From positions 1-32,627 of the forward strand of contig CALJJQ010000138.1 in the NCBI GenBank assembly GCA_937973965.1: a stretch of DNA of 32,627 bases, given 5' to 3'. This document shows positions 32,336-32,627 of the stretch, in pieces; the first letter of the stretch is position 1; the number at the start of each line of letters is the position of its first letter. The notes below the pieces were generated by a model. It worked only from the letters and a program-made list of their open reading frames with translations, was not told where the DNA came from and ran no database searches. The stretch is from an uncultured Calothrix sp. (GTDB lineage Bacteria > Cyanobacteriota > Cyanobacteriia > Cyanobacteriales > Nostocaceae). Made by a program: the position numbers and the translations under genes.

Positions 32336-32627
32336 ATGGAGTGGATAACATTACTGCAAAAGCAGCAATTAGACTTTGTGAAGCGGTTTGCATCTGGTTA
32401 TGTACTCCACAACCCTTGTGTGGGTTTACATAGTGAATTGACAGTAATTACTGGTGAAAGGTTGATTTACCTGCGGGATTTCTGCTGGAAAATGGCGGAA
32501 AAGTATAAGCGGGTTTCTTCTGTGAGGGATGTGTTCGTGAATTTTCTCAAAGGGAAATTGGGGGAAGAAGTTATCAAGGAAAGATTGGGGGGGTTGGTTT
32601 CCGAAGTGGATTACGCCAAACGTTGGG
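32336..32627 (+). CDS. 5' part of an unrecognised gene, running off the window
   Basis: An ATG frame stays open for 97 codons to the last base of the window. It begins MEWITLLQKQQLDFVKRFAS, continues with VLHNPCVGLHSELTVITGER and LRDFCWKMAEKYKRV, and is rich in charged helices. Codon use and the uninterrupted length argue for a real gene, perhaps a conserved cyanobacterial protein of unknown function. No signal peptide or membrane segment in the visible part. A 350-bp spacer with repeats precedes it. Confidence 0.7.
   Translation, partial: MEWITLLQKQQLDFVKRFASGYVLHNPCVGLHSELTVITGERLIYLRDFCWKMAEKYKRVSSVRDVFVNFLKGKLGEEVIKERLGGLVSEVDYAKRW

Noticed and set aside
1-32627. CRISPR arrays, tRNA or rRNA genes
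   Set aside because: No regularly spaced direct repeats, no cloverleaf and no rRNA-like segments were found by reading; the heptamer arrays have no spacers.

Overview
The window looks like chromosomal DNA of a filamentous, probably heterocyst-forming (Nostocales-type) cyanobacterium. The palindrome GCGATCGC recurs inside genes throughout. There are short tandem heptamer repeats and dispersed hairpin repeats between genes. Several families are typical of cyanobacteria: the SigG/SapG-type ECF sigma and anti-sigma pair, a group 2 sigma factor, the 'photosystem II S4 domain' protein and a GDSL autotransporter. No rRNA, tRNA or CRISPR array was seen.

Left part (1-5100). A class III alcohol dehydrogenase gene (minus strand) has all its zinc ligands but stops about 100 residues early. 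On the same strand, 235 nt upstream, is an unlisted 26-residue Cys-rich ORF with an 11-nt Shine-Dalgarno sequence fully complementary to the 16S rRNA tail; a strong stem-loop lies between the two. Divergent from these is an ECF sigma/anti-sigma operon with a possible self-recognised promoter. Then come a gamma-glutamylcyclotransferase-like protein, an overlapping pair of small cyanobacterial proteins and an S4 RNA-binding protein.

Middle (5100-8970). A group 2 sigma factor with an atypical -35 recognition helix sits between two long gene-poor stretches (1.2 and 1.7 kb). These hold repeats, a likely terminator, a palindromic block, a pseudoknot-capable stem-loop and one possible small ORF.

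Surface polysaccharide locus (8970-25280). Thirteen genes run on the plus strand: a small zinc-ribbon-like protein, a Wzc-type copolymerase/tyrosine kinase, a Wzm/Wzt ABC exporter whose ATPase has a C-terminal extension, two tandemly duplicated GT2 enzymes, a Wzy/WaaL-type polymerase or ligase, three GT4, one GT61, one further GT2, and a polyprenyl-phosphate sugar transferase. Together they could start a glycan on undecaprenyl phosphate, extend it, carry it across the inner membrane and control its length. No outer-membrane OPX protein or Wzx flippase is present.

Right part (25280-32627). On the minus strand are an ArsP-like permease, a thioredoxin-like protein, a DUF442 protein, a MerR regulator and a GDSL autotransporter. 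A textbook MerR operator (perfect 8-bp dyad, 19-20 bp spacer) lies just before the DUF442-thioredoxin pair, suggesting a metal- or thiol-responsive unit. A TVP38/DedA-like membrane protein and the start of an unrecognised gene follow on the plus strand. One dispersed repeat family occurs about four times in the window; one copy has been split by a second small element with terminal inverted repeats, an 11-bp target duplication and a 43-codon ORF.
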